DNA from: UBA4085 sp964556755
Lineage (GTDB): Bacteria; Acidobacteriota; Aminicenantia; Aminicenantales; UBA4085
NCBI GenBank assembly: GCA_964556755.1
Contig: CAZKXI010000020.1
Span: 1-58,228 of the forward strand
Direction of reading: 5' to 3'
DNA length: 58,228 bases
In this document: positions 23,643-32,576 of the stretch, piece by piece
Layout: every line of letters starts with the position of its first letter
Position numbering within the stretch: position 1 is the stretch's first letter
The notes under the pieces: model-generated
Databases searched by the model: none
Seen by the model: the letters and a program-made list of their open reading frames with translations, nothing else
What the model was told of the DNA's origin: nothing
Made by a program: the position numbers and the translations under genes

Positions 23643-24431
23643 ATGTCCCCATCCGATCCGATGTCCGCCCCCGCCGCGTCGCCGTCTCCGACCGAACAAA
23701 GCGCCCGCCGTTCCAGACGGGAGGCGCGCATCTGGGAGATCGACTTCCTGCGCGGCGTCGCCATCCTCCTGATGGTCCTGTACCACTTCGGCTACGACCT
23801 GACCGAGCTGGCCGGCGTCCGCCGCGTCCTGGGCATCGACTTCGACCTCCTGTCGGGCCCGTTCCAGGCGGCCGTGGCTTTCTTCGCCGGGACCTTCGTC
23901 GTCCTCTGCGGCATCAGCACCAGCCTAACCCGGAGCAATATCCGTCGCGGCTTGAGGCTGCTGGCGGCGGCTCTGCTGGTGACCGGGGCCAGCTACCTCT
24001 TCGCGCCCGAGGAGGTCATCCTCTTCGGCATCCTCCACTGTCTGGCCCTCTGCATCCTGTTCTACGGGCTGACTCTGGAGAAGGCCGGGCCCCTCGCCTG
24101 CCTCGGCGCTGCCGCCATCGTGATCGCCGCCAGTCTAGCCCTGCCCGTTCTGCTGAAGAACACCCCCATACATACGGACTGGCTCCTGGCTATCGGAGTC
24201 CACAGCGACACGTTCTCGTCCTTCGATTACTTTCCGCTCCTGCCCTGGCTGGCCGTCTTTCTAGCCGGCGCGGCCATCGGCAAGCGCTTCTACGCGCCCC
24301 GCAAGAGCCTGCTTCCCTGGGGCCGCCCCGTTCCGGTCATCAACGCCGCCGGCCGCTATTCGCTGTGGATCTATCTCATCCATCAGCCCCTGCTGCTGGG
24401 GATCTTCTATCTCGCGGGGCTCCTGCGGTGA
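23643..24431 (+). CDS. DUF1624 / heparan-alpha-glucosaminide N-acetyltransferase-like membrane protein
   Basis: A 262-residue integral membrane protein from the ATG at 23643 (CGGAG upstream). The family opening, REARIWEIDFLRGVAILLMVLYHFGYDL, is present with the conserved Asp-Phe-Leu-Arg-Gly and His. About seven to eight hydrophobic helices follow, ending WIYLIHQPLLLGIFYLAGL, as in related acyltransferases. Relatives transfer acyl groups across the membrane to sugars; the acceptor here is unknown. It is translationally coupled to the following transporter gene (GTGA overlap). Confidence 0.85.
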   Translation: MSPSDPMSAPAASPSPTEQSARRSRREARIWEIDFLRGVAILLMVLYHFGYDLTELAGVRRVLGIDFDLLSGPFQAAVAFFAGTFVVLCGISTSLTRSNIRRGLRLLAAALLVTGASYLFAPEEVILFGILHCLALCILFYGLTLEKAGPLACLGAAAIVIAASLALPVLLKNTPIHTDWLLAIGVHSDTFSSFDYFPLLPWLAVFLAGAAIGKRFYAPRKSLLPWGRPVPVINAAGRYSLWIYLIHQPLLLGIFYLAGLLR

Positions 24432-25321
24432 CGGCGGAAAGCCCGCCGGGCCTCGGCGGCCGCCTGCTCGAGATCCACGGCGCCGTGGCGCTGTTCGGCT
24501 TGGCCGGCCTGTTCGGCAAATGGCTGAACCTCTCCCCTTTCCTCATCGTCTTCGGCCGGGTCTTCTTCGCCAGTCTGGTCCTGGGCCCTTTTCTGGCGCT
24601 ACGCCGCCGACCGGCTCATCCGATCCCTCTCAAGGCCCCCCCCCGATCGGATGACTGGCTTTTCCTCGGGCTCGGAATCCTCCTGGCCGCCCATTGGACG
24701 CTCTTCTTTCTCTCGATCCAGGTCTCGACCGTGGCCGTCGGGCTGCTCTCCTACTCGAGCTTTCCGGTCTTCACGGTCATCCTCGAGCCGATCGCGGAGA
24801 GAAAGCGCATCGATCCGCCCGCCCTCGCCTTCGCCGGGCTCTGCCTGCTGGGCGTCTTCCTGATCGTCCCCCGCTTCTCGTGGGCCGAGAGCGTGCTGCG
24901 GGGCGTCGTCCTCGGCCTGGGCGCCGGTCTGACCTTTGCCGTCTTGAGCATCCTCAACCGCCGTCTGACGGCCCGCTGGGACAGCGTCACCATCGCCTTC
25001 CGCCAGGACTTCTTCGCGACTCTGGCCCTTCTGCCGGCGCTTCTCATCATCCGGCCCGTGCTCTCGGCCTCCGACATCGGCCTCTTGGCCGTCCTCGGCA
25101 TCGTCTGCACGGCCGGCGCCCACACCCTCTTCATCGAGGGGATGAGGTCCATCCCGGCCCGGACGGCCAGCATCATCGCCTCGCTGGAGCCGGTCTACGG
25201 CATCGCCCTGGCCCTGGCCTTCCTGGGCGAAGTCCCGTCGCTGCGCACGCTTCTCGGCGGAGCGGTCATCCTGGCGGCCGCAACGGCCGTAACCCTAAGG
25301 GCCATGCGGCCGTCAGGTTGA
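24428..25321 (+). CDS. DMT-superfamily EamA transporter
   Basis: A 297-residue protein from a GTG at 24428 that overlaps the previous stop codon in GTGA. An ATG 21 codons upstream lies inside the previous gene. Ten hydrophobic helices form two EamA repeats: the first includes ALFGLAGLFGKWL and GLLSYSSFPVFTVILEPIAERKR, the second GLGAGLTFAVLSILNRRL and ARTASIIASLEPVYGIALALAFLGE. EamA proteins export or import small metabolites such as amino acids. The substrate is unknown. It probably shares a transcript with the DUF1624 gene. Confidence 0.88.
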   Translation: MTAESPPGLGGRLLEIHGAVALFGLAGLFGKWLNLSPFLIVFGRVFFASLVLGPFLALRRRPAHPIPLKAPPRSDDWLFLGLGILLAAHWTLFFLSIQVSTVAVGLLSYSSFPVFTVILEPIAERKRIDPPALAFAGLCLLGVFLIVPRFSWAESVLRGVVLGLGAGLTFAVLSILNRRLTARWDSVTIAFRQDFFATLALLPALLIIRPVLSASDIGLLAVLGIVCTAGAHTLFIEGMRSIPARTASIIASLEPVYGIALALAFLGEVPSLRTLLGGAVILAAATAVTLRAMRPSG

Positions 25322-25414
25322 GCCTTCTGCCGCGACGGCACCGAAACCACCCTCACCCCAGAGTCCTGCGTCGGCAAAGAGACTCCCCCTGGGGCGGATC
25401 AGCCTTCATAATGG

Positions 25415-27214
25415 CTAGCGGACTTCGATCGTAGCCCGGTATCCTTCACGCCCCGAAGCCGTGACGGCACAGACGGTGTAAGAAGCGGCTTCGCCCGGAG
25501 AGGCCCGGCGATGGACATATTGGCAAAAGGCGGCCGGCGTCTCGCCCAATAGCGTCTCGATCCCGTCACGGACGGCGAAGACGCGGTAGCTCTCGATGTT
25601 CATGTTCTCGGGATGGGGAGTCCAGGTCAGCGCGTCGAAAGCCCAGGGCCGCATGGCGCTGCGGAGCCGGTTCCCCGTGAGATTCAGGGGAGCTTGAATC
25701 TTGAGAAACCGCGCCAGTAAGGTCTTATCGCCGTCCATTGCTAGGTTGAAGGATGAGAGCGTCCGCTGCTCTTCAGGGACGTCGCCTTCCCACCCGGAAA
25801 ACTCATAAAAATCCGCGGCCGCCGCCTGGATCGCGACGGAAGTCCCCTTCGGGTATCCCGTGAGCCCCGCCGGGGGAACGATCGTGCCACCCTCGGTCGA
25901 TTTCATGTTCAAGTACACGTAGTTCGGGTCCCGGCAGACAAGCGAGATCGTCAAGGGAGCCATCGTGGCGACAATGTCCGCCGGACTGCCGATCAGGACG
26001 AGATCGGAGAGGACGGCGCCGACGGATTGGGGCGCGAACGGCTCCGGAAGGGTGCCCGCCCCCGTTCCGGAAGTCGGAGCGCAGCTCTCGACCCATCCCT
26101 GCGCATCGGTCTTGACGAGGCCGTCTCGGGCGGCCAGAAAGAACCCGCCTTCAGCAGCCGCTCCGGCAGAGGCAAGGGAGCCTTGGAAAGAGACGGGATA
26201 CGTCGCCGCCGATCTCCCGTCGGGAAGGAGCTTTTGGAGGCCTCGGGTCTGGGTCAAAACCCAATCCCCTCCATCGTCGGAAGCCCGCCTAAAGACGGTG
26301 TACTCGCCGTCGAAGGACCGGCACCAGACGGCGTCCCCGTTCCTATCGAGGCGCATCGCCCCGGCAACCCACCATTGGGGCGACGGCTTATGAAAGCTCA
26401 GGCCCACAATAAAGCCGCAATCCTCGCGCTCGAAAGCTCCGGACAAGGACATGAAAGAGTCCACGGCATACCCTTTCATCCACGAGAGGCCGCCTTCGGA
26501 GTCCAAGGCAGCCGCCCAAAAGCCATCGTACGAATCCAAAACGCCCGCCAGGAATACGCCGCCGCCGGCGCCGGTCATTGATTTCAGATGGCCAGTCCCG
26601 AGGCCGGACGTGACCAAGCGGCACCAGCGCGGCTCTCCCGACGAGTCGACGCGGGCCATGGCGAAACTGGCCCCTGTGTCGACCGAACAGGCCAGGTAGA
26701 AATCTCCGCTGGGACCCGGCGCGGCGAACAGGACTCCCAGGCTCCTGCCCGTAATAGAGTAGGTCTTGGCCCAAAGAACTTGGCCGGCTCCCGACAGCTT
26801 GACGACCAGGGCTGGAGTGCGCTGATCCGCGACGTAAAGACAACCACCGTCGGAGGCAGTAATGAGGCGGACGCCCACAGAGGAGGATTCCCTGATCCCC
26901 CGGAGCTCCTTGTGCCAGAGAACGCGGCCGCGCGCATCGAGCCGGCAGATGACCGGCCAGTAGGAATTGCAATCGGGCGGATCGAACTCGTCGGCCTCGT
27001 AGGCAAAATAAGCCCCGCCATCGCTGATCGGGGCTACCTTTGTCTGTTCGGGACTCACGTCTCCCGGGTATCGAAGTTGTATCGACCAGACGGGAACCGA
27101 CGATGCCGCGATCGCCTGTATCTGGTCCGAGCGCCGCACGGCGGCGCCGTCGACGGGGGCGAACACAACGAGGGCGAAGACGGCCAAGAGGACGACGCCG
27201 GCCATCGATTTCAT
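25415..27214 (-). CDS. Large secreted protein: PQQ/NHL-like propeller with InlB-B-type repeat domain
   Basis: A 599-residue exported protein. Residues 1-24 are a signal peptide. Residues 60-400 contain repeated beta-sheet units of the type DARGRVLWHKELRG, SGAGQVLWAKTYS and DSEGGLSWMKGYA, as in propeller-like 'delta-60' or quinoprotein-like surface proteins. Residues about 435-505 match a divergent InlB B-repeat (STEGGTIVPPAG, YEFSGWEGDVPEE, MDGDKTLLARF). The last 95 residues look like a fibronectin-III-type fold (ESYRVFAVRDGIETLLGE, YTVCAVTASGREGY). No catalytic motif is seen; a surface binding or adhesion role is a guess. Its codon use and local GC look slightly lower than the neighbours. 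Confidence 0.75.
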   Translation of the reverse strand: MKSMAGVVLLAVFALVVFAPVDGAAVRRSDQIQAIAASSVPVWSIQLRYPGDVSPEQTKVAPISDGGAYFAYEADEFDPPDCNSYWPVICRLDARGRVLWHKELRGIRESSSVGVRLITASDGGCLYVADQRTPALVVKLSGAGQVLWAKTYSITGRSLGVLFAAPGPSGDFYLACSVDTGASFAMARVDSSGEPRWCRLVTSGLGTGHLKSMTGAGGGVFLAGVLDSYDGFWAAALDSEGGLSWMKGYAVDSFMSLSGAFEREDCGFIVGLSFHKPSPQWWVAGAMRLDRNGDAVWCRSFDGEYTVFRRASDDGGDWVLTQTRGLQKLLPDGRSAATYPVSFQGSLASAGAAAEGGFFLAARDGLVKTDAQGWVESCAPTSGTGAGTLPEPFAPQSVGAVLSDLVLIGSPADIVATMAPLTISLVCRDPNYVYLNMKSTEGGTIVPPAGLTGYPKGTSVAIQAAAADFYEFSGWEGDVPEEQRTLSSFNLAMDGDKTLLARFLKIQAPLNLTGNRLRSAMRPWAFDALTWTPHPENMNIESYRVFAVRDGIETLLGETPAAFCQYVHRRASPGEAASYTVCAVTASGREGYRATIEVR

Positions 27215-27306
27215 GATCGTTCCCCTCTCTTCTCGAACACCCGTCTCCCGGCGAATAAGGCTAACTCATTAGGACTCGGACGGTCAAGGTCGGCACACGG
27301 GCGAGA

Positions 27307-28197
27307 TCAGGATGCGACCTTGAAGCGGAGATCGAGCTGGGCGTTCTTGAGGACGACGCTCCCCTTCTTCGACTGGAAGTCCATATAGTCGAAGCCGTCG
27401 GGCCGCTCCGCCGTGATCTTCAGGTAGGGGTCCAGATTGGCCCGTAGATAGGCCAGGGCCGCGGCTGCGGCCTCGGGCGTTGGATAGCGGACAATCAGCC
27501 GGGAGCAAGTCTCTCCGCCGGGGGACTTGTACTCGGCCAAGGCGCCAAAGACCTTGCCGCCTTGCGAGAGGATGTCGCCCTCGCCAAAAGTGAAATAGGG
27601 CTGCAATCCGTAAGGTCCCCGGACCCATCGCTCCGAGCCCGGGACAATGTCCTCGCGCGGGAGCGAAGCCAAAGGCGAGACGGCCGCCTCATCAGGAATC
27701 CCCGCCAGGAAAGCGTTGGCCAAAGCGACGGCCTCGGACCTGCCCGCCGGCTCGTCGCCCATGTTGTCGACTTGGACGAACCAGCGGCCCTTCAGGATGG
27801 TCATCTGGGCATCCTCGCTGGAGTTGCGGGCTTTGATCTCGGCGAACGGCGTCTCCCGGCCCATCTTCATCAGGTAGATGCCCAAGGCCGAGGCCGCGCT
27901 TTCCATCTCGTAGGCGTTCAGGGTCAGCTCGGCCTTGCCCCGAGCGTAGGCCTGGAGCCGGAGCTTGATGAAGCCGAATTCCAGGAACAGCTCGGCCCCG
28001 CCGTCAATCTGGTTGAAGAGGTCTTGCCCAGTAAACGCCCGCATGGCGCCGACCTTGACCCAACCGGGGGCGAAGGACGGGCCGGGCACCGGAGCATCGG
28101 AAGCGACAATCTGTCCCGTCGCGGCCCCCTCGCCCCGCGCGAGCCCCATCGCCGGCAGCGCCGCGAGCAGGACCGCGATCCAGGCCGCGCGCCTCAT
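27307..28197 (-). CDS. Secreted DUF6599-like protein
   Basis: A 296-residue protein with a signal peptide (AAWIAVLLAALPAMGLARGE). The core carries the pattern I associate with DUF6599: DLFNQIDGGAELFLEFGFIKL, LTLNAYEMESAASALGIYLMKM, and a second related half at KVFGALAEYKSPGGETC. No catalytic residues are recognisable. It follows the second DUF362 gene by 49 nt on the same strand and is likely the last gene of the rocD-DUF362-DUF6599 transcript, so it may serve the same process as the DUF362 protein. Confidence 0.7.
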   Translation of the reverse strand: MRRAAWIAVLLAALPAMGLARGEGAATGQIVASDAPVPGPSFAPGWVKVGAMRAFTGQDLFNQIDGGAELFLEFGFIKLRLQAYARGKAELTLNAYEMESAASALGIYLMKMGRETPFAEIKARNSSEDAQMTILKGRWFVQVDNMGDEPAGRSEAVALANAFLAGIPDEAAVSPLASLPREDIVPGSERWVRGPYGLQPYFTFGEGDILSQGGKVFGALAEYKSPGGETCSRLIVRYPTPEAAAAALAYLRANLDPYLKITAERPDGFDYMDFQSKKGSVVLKNAQLDLRFKVAS

Positions 28198-28246
28198 CCC
28201 GCCCCTCCTAGAAGCTCCTGATCAATGGGAAGCCCGCCCTCAGGCC

Positions 28247-29503
28247 TTACCCGATCTTGACATGCGCGATCTTGGCCGGGTCGGCGACGCCCAGACCCAG
28301 CTTCTCGGCGTAGCGCAGATATTCCGTAAAGCGTGGATTCTCGTTGACCGCCACCTTCATCTCCTTGCGCTTGGCCACGATCTTGTTGTGGCAGATCATG
28401 TCCAGGGCGAAGGGGTCGGAGGCGAAGTACAGCCGGTTGTCGATGTAGGCGAACTTGGCGTTCTTGTCCGGTCCGCCGTCGTACTGCGAGCGGAGGCCGT
28501 CGGTGATGTTGAGGACCATCTTGTCGCGCACCGGCCAGAAGGCCGGCACCTCGACGCAGACGTCCAGGAACAGCGGCGCGTGCAGCCGGTTGGTGTTGCA
28601 GACGGCGCCGTAGCCGATATTCTTGGTGGCCATGGAGATGGCGTTGCCGGTGTTCTTGAACACCGGAAGGTTGATAATCTTGGTCAGCTTCTTGGTCAGG
28701 AGCTTGCCGAAGTAGGAGTGCTTGCCGTTGAAGACATGTTGGTTGAGGTACGGCAGGTCCTTGGGGCCCTCCACGTCGGCCCAGTAGAAGACCTCCTGGT
28801 CGAAGCTGGCCTCGCTGACGTGATGGCCGTCCGGGCTCAGCCACTTGCTGTTGTCCTGGGTCTTGCCCTCGGCGGCCGCCTCGTCCATGGTCTGCAGGCC
28901 CTCGATGGCGATACCGGGGAAGCGCTCGGGGGTGTAGCCGGCGTCCCGGAGCATGAAGTCGAAGCGGTCCCAGATGATGATGTTCTTCTTGGGCAGTCCG
29001 CAGGAGACGAGCCAGTCGATGACGGCATCGACCACCTCGAGCCGGGTGCTGATGAGGCCCGGGCCGACCGGATTGACCTTGAGGCCGACGATGTCCTTCT
29101 TGGTGAAGAACAGGCCGAAGCTCTTCTTGAGGCTCTTGCCGGTCAGCTTCTGGATCCCCTTCTCGACCATGGCCTTGACCACAGGTGCGTTGACTTGCCC
29201 TTCGGGCATGGCCGCGGGATCATACACCTCGACGACCCGGCCGGGGAACGGCCCGGGCAGGCTCCACTTCGTGCGGGGGACCTTGAGGGCCTCGTCGATA
29301 TTGGTCTTCGGCTTGGGCTTGGGGGCGGGGGCCGCGGGCTTGGCCGGCGGCTGCTGGCCCTGAGTCTGCTGCTGGGCGGCCAGCAGGCTGCGGCTGGACA
29401 TGATCAGTCCGGCGCCCACGGCGCCGCCGACCTTGAAGAAGTCGCGGCGGGCGACGGCGTTCTCCGGGGGCATCGAGCGATAGGTGCGTCGCGGCTTGGA
29501 CAT
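28247..29503 (-). CDS. Tat-exported DUF362 protein (second copy)
   Basis: A 418-residue protein from the ATG at 29503 with a GAGGGAG site; upstream frame extension runs into the rocD gene. The Tat signal is VARRDFFKVGGAVGAG after an unusually long n-region of about 18 residues. A Gln/Pro/Ala-rich linker follows (residues 43-70). The DUF362 core shows KDIVGLKVNPVGPG, KKNIIIWDRFD, TKIINLPVFKNTGN, ISMATKNIGYGAVCNTNR and ASDPFALDMICHNKI. It is located outside the cytoplasmic membrane. It lies 10 nt after rocD, so it belongs to that operon. The function is unknown. Confidence 0.85.
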   Translation of the reverse strand: MSKPRRTYRSMPPENAVARRDFFKVGGAVGAGLIMSSRSLLAAQQQTQGQQPPAKPAAPAPKPKPKTNIDEALKVPRTKWSLPGPFPGRVVEVYDPAAMPEGQVNAPVVKAMVEKGIQKLTGKSLKKSFGLFFTKKDIVGLKVNPVGPGLISTRLEVVDAVIDWLVSCGLPKKNIIIWDRFDFMLRDAGYTPERFPGIAIEGLQTMDEAAAEGKTQDNSKWLSPDGHHVSEASFDQEVFYWADVEGPKDLPYLNQHVFNGKHSYFGKLLTKKLTKIINLPVFKNTGNAISMATKNIGYGAVCNTNRLHAPLFLDVCVEVPAFWPVRDKMVLNITDGLRSQYDGGPDKNAKFAYIDNRLYFASDPFALDMICHNKIVAKRKEMKVAVNENPRFTEYLRYAEKLGLGVADPAKIAHVKIG

Positions 29504-29513
29504 GGAGGCTCCC

Positions 29514-30722
29514 TCAGCTTTCCAGCTTGGCGAAGACGTCGCGGATCCGATCGAAGGCCCAATCGAGATCCTTGGCCCCGATGATGAGCGGCGGGGCGAA
29601 GCGGATGACGTTGTCGTGGGTCTCCTTGCACAGCAACCCCGAGGCCGCCAGGGCCTCGCAGAAGCGGCGGGCGCCGCCGGCCTCGGGATGCAGCTCAACG
29701 CCGATCAGCAGGCCCAGGCCGCGGACCTCCTTGATGTGGCGGCTCTTGAGGGTCTTCAGCTTCTTGGTGAAGTAGACGCCCATCTTGGCCGCGTTGGCGA
29801 CCAGCTTTTCCTCCTTGATCACCCGCAGGGCTTCGCGGGCCACGGCACAGGCCAGCGGATTGCCGCCGAAGGTCGAGCCGTGCGAGCCGGGCTTGAAGAC
29901 GCCCAGGACGGCCTCGTCGGCCAGGACGGCCGAGACGGGGATGCAGCCCCCGCCCAGCGACTTGCCGATGACGACCATGTCGGGCTTGGCGCCCTCGTGC
30001 TGGAAGGCGAAGAGCTTGCCGGTGCGGCCGAGGCCGGTCTGGATCTCGTCGGCGATGAAGAGGATGTTGTGCCGGGTGCATATCTCGCGGACCCGCTTCA
30101 AATAGCCGGGGGATGGGATGAGGATGCCGGCTTCGGCCTGGATGGGCTCGACCAGGAAGGCGGCGGTGTTGGGGGTGATGGCCTTCTCCAGGGCTTCGTC
30201 ATCGCCGAAGGGAATGACGGTGAAACCGGGCGTGAAGGGCCCGAAGTCCTTGCGGTAGAGCGGCTCGGTGGAGAAGCTGATGACCGTGGTCGTCCGGCCG
30301 TGGAAATTGTTCTGGCAGACGATGATCTCAGCCTGGTCGGAGGGGATACCCTTCTTCTGGTAGCCCCACATGCGGGCCGCCTTGACCGCGGTCTCGACCG
30401 CTTCGGCCCCGGAGTTCATGGGCAGGACCATGCCGAAGCCGGCCATCTGGCAGAGCTCCTTGGCCATCAGCGGCCATTGGTCGTTGCGGAAGGCGCGCGA
30501 AGTCAGGGTCACCCGGCGGGCTTGGGCCATGAGGGCCTTGATGATGCGGGGATGGTTGTGGCCCTGGTTCACGGCCGAATAGGCGCTCAGGCAGTCGAGG
30601 TACTTGCGGCCGTCAACGTCCTGGACCCAGATGCCCTTGGCCTTGTCGATGACGACGTCCAGGGGGTGGTAGTTGTGGGCGCCGTACTTGTCCTCGACGG
30701 CGATGTACTGCTTGGTGTTCAT
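29514..30722 (-). CDS. rocD: Ornithine--oxo-acid transaminase
   Basis: A 402-residue class III aminotransferase matching ornithine aminotransferase along its length: YGAHNYHPLDVVIDKAKG at the N-terminus, SAYSAVNQGHNHPRI, MNSGAEAVETAVKAAR, the Asp of ADEIQTGLGRTG that contacts the PLP ring, and the Schiff-base lysine Lys254 in VIGKSLGGG. It converts ornithine and 2-oxoglutarate to glutamate semialdehyde and glutamate, linking arginine breakdown to proline or glutamate. It leads an operon with a DUF362 and a DUF6599 gene, an association I cannot explain. A TATAAT lies 36 nt upstream. Confidence 0.92.
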   Translation of the reverse strand: MNTKQYIAVEDKYGAHNYHPLDVVIDKAKGIWVQDVDGRKYLDCLSAYSAVNQGHNHPRIIKALMAQARRVTLTSRAFRNDQWPLMAKELCQMAGFGMVLPMNSGAEAVETAVKAARMWGYQKKGIPSDQAEIIVCQNNFHGRTTTVISFSTEPLYRKDFGPFTPGFTVIPFGDDEALEKAITPNTAAFLVEPIQAEAGILIPSPGYLKRVREICTRHNILFIADEIQTGLGRTGKLFAFQHEGAKPDMVVIGKSLGGGCIPVSAVLADEAVLGVFKPGSHGSTFGGNPLACAVAREALRVIKEEKLVANAAKMGVYFTKKLKTLKSRHIKEVRGLGLLIGVELHPEAGGARRFCEALAASGLLCKETHDNVIRFAPPLIIGAKDLDWAFDRIRDVFAKLES

Positions 30723-30758
30723 CTTGGCTGGCTCCTTGTTCGAATCGAGACCGGCAGA

Positions 30759-30764
30759 ATTATA
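30759..30764 (-). promoter_or_regulatory. Predicted -10 box of the rocD operon
   Basis: TATAAT on the minus strand (30764-30759), with no good -35 at the usual distance. It leaves a leader of about 30 nt with an AAGGAG site before the rocD ATG. Confidence 0.45.
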
Positions 30765-30854
30765 CTACAAGCCTTTCCATTGACTGAAAAGGAGGCCGCG
30801 GATATCGTGGGGAGCGTCCGGAATCCCCCCGCCGCGGCGGTGAAAGGAGACGTC

Positions 30855-32267
30855 ATGAGACAGAAGTCAGGGCAGAGGATCAGGCTCGCCATTCTTAGCT
30901 TGGCGGCGCTCGGCGCGGCCTATGGGCTCGCGGCCGTCGGGGCGTCGGCCTTGGACGGGCCGGCGGGCGCGACCGAGGCGGTCCCGAGCCTGCTCGGCCG
31001 CGCCGAGCAGATCCGGGTGCGCGAGGGCTGGCTGGCCAAGCGGCATCTCCAGATTCTGCCTCTCCTGCGCCGGCACGAGGTCGGCATGTGGATCGTGGTC
31101 AACGAGGAGTTCCACGACGATCCGCTGACCGAGCTCGTGGCGCCCCCCCGCCCCTACTGCGGCAACCGGGACATCTTCGTCTTCGTCGATGCCGGGGAAG
31201 CGGGGCTGAAGAAGCTGGCCGTCACGGGATACAGCGAGGAGGCGGTCGGGCGGTTCTTCGAGGCGCCCGCCTCCGGCAACGCTCTTCGCGAATGGTACGA
31301 CCGCTATCAGCCCCAGGCCATCGCCCTCGGGATCGGCGGCCGCCGGGGCGTGACCAGGAGCCTGACTCACGATTCCTATAAGTACCTGGCCGAGCAGCTC
31401 GGGCCGGAGGCGGAGGGCCGCTTCGTCAGCGCCGCGTCTCTCATCGAGGACTACCTCGACACGCGCCTCCCCGAGGAGTTCGAACACTACGAGAAGCTCG
31501 TCCGGGTGACCGAGTCTTTGGCCCGAAGGGCCCTCTCGAACGAGGTCATCACCCCGGGGCGGACGACCGTCGGGGACGTCCGGAACTGGCTCTTCAGCCG
31601 GTCCGGGGAGCTCGACCTCCGGCCTTGGTTCCAGCCCGACCTGCGCATTCAGCGCAAGGGCGCGGCCGACGAGAAGACCGGCCGCGGCTTCCTGCAGGTG
31701 GCCAAGGAAGCCGAAGTCATCGAGCGCGGCGACCTCATCCAGCTGGATTTCGGGCTGAGCTACATGGGACTGAGCTCGGACTGGCAGAAGATGCTCTACG
31801 TCCTGCGCGAGGGCGAGACGGAGGCGCCCGAGGGACTCCGTCGGGCGCTGGCCAACACCAACGCCCTGCAGGACGCCTTGGCGAGGATCTCGCGTCCCGG
31901 GAAGTCCGTGGCCGAGGTGGCCGACGAGACCATGGCCGAGATGGCCGCCCGGGGCATCACGGCCATGATCTATTCCCACCCTCTCGGCAACCAGGGCCAT
32001 GCCCTGGGCGCGGCCATCAACGCCAGGCCGGCGGCTCCCGGGGCCAAGCCCGCGGAGGGCGCGGCGGCGAAGCCCCGTCCCGACGCCCCGCCGCCCAAGC
32101 GGCTGCGGCTGGGCTCGTATCTGGCCATGGAGCTGAACACCTCGACTCCGGTGCCGGAATGGGGCGGACAGGCCGCGACCATGATGGCGGAAGACCCCGT
32201 CTATCTCACGCCGGAAGGCTGGAAGCTCTTCCGTCCCCGGCAGGAGGCCCTCTACCTCGTCAGGTAA
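30855..32267 (+). CDS. Secreted M24-family metallopeptidase (Xaa-Pro aminopeptidase-like)
   Basis: A 470-residue protein from the ATG at 30855 (AAAGGAG site). Residues 1-33 form a signal peptide. An N-terminal creatinase/prolidase-like domain follows, then the pita-bread domain. Metal ligands are visible: the two Asp in LDFGLSYMGLSSDW (spaced 11), the His in SHPLGNQGH, Glu in LAMELNTS, and a last Glu probably in MMAEDPVYL. Between the His and first Glu is a Pro/Ala/Lys-rich insertion of about 30 residues that is absent from typical members. It probably trims Pro-containing peptides in the periplasm, but the family also includes non-peptidase hydrolases. It is divergent from rocD. Confidence 0.85.
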   Translation: MRQKSGQRIRLAILSLAALGAAYGLAAVGASALDGPAGATEAVPSLLGRAEQIRVREGWLAKRHLQILPLLRRHEVGMWIVVNEEFHDDPLTELVAPPRPYCGNRDIFVFVDAGEAGLKKLAVTGYSEEAVGRFFEAPASGNALREWYDRYQPQAIALGIGGRRGVTRSLTHDSYKYLAEQLGPEAEGRFVSAASLIEDYLDTRLPEEFEHYEKLVRVTESLARRALSNEVITPGRTTVGDVRNWLFSRSGELDLRPWFQPDLRIQRKGAADEKTGRGFLQVAKEAEVIERGDLIQLDFGLSYMGLSSDWQKMLYVLREGETEAPEGLRRALANTNALQDALARISRPGKSVAEVADETMAEMAARGITAMIYSHPLGNQGHALGAAINARPAAPGAKPAEGAAAKPRPDAPPPKRLRLGSYLAMELNTSTPVPEWGGQAATMMAEDPVYLTPEGWKLFRPRQEALYLVR

Positions 32268-32284
32268 GAGGAACTGCGGGACAA

Positions 32285-32479
<195 letters not shown>

Positions 32480-32507
32480 GCATGGAAAGCATCGCGAAGG
32501 TCGGTCC

Positions 32508-32536
32508 AAAATACCAGAAACGGGCCGGCCCGTCAA
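32508..32536 (-). promoter_or_regulatory. Predicted promoter of tRNA-Ser (GGA)
   Basis: Minus strand: TTGACG (32536-32531), 17-nt spacer, TATTTT (32513-32508), 28 nt before the mature 5' end. Confidence 0.5.
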
Positions 32537-32576
32537 ACCGCTTGCCGGCCCGGCCGCGCCGCCCGCTTCGAGCGGA

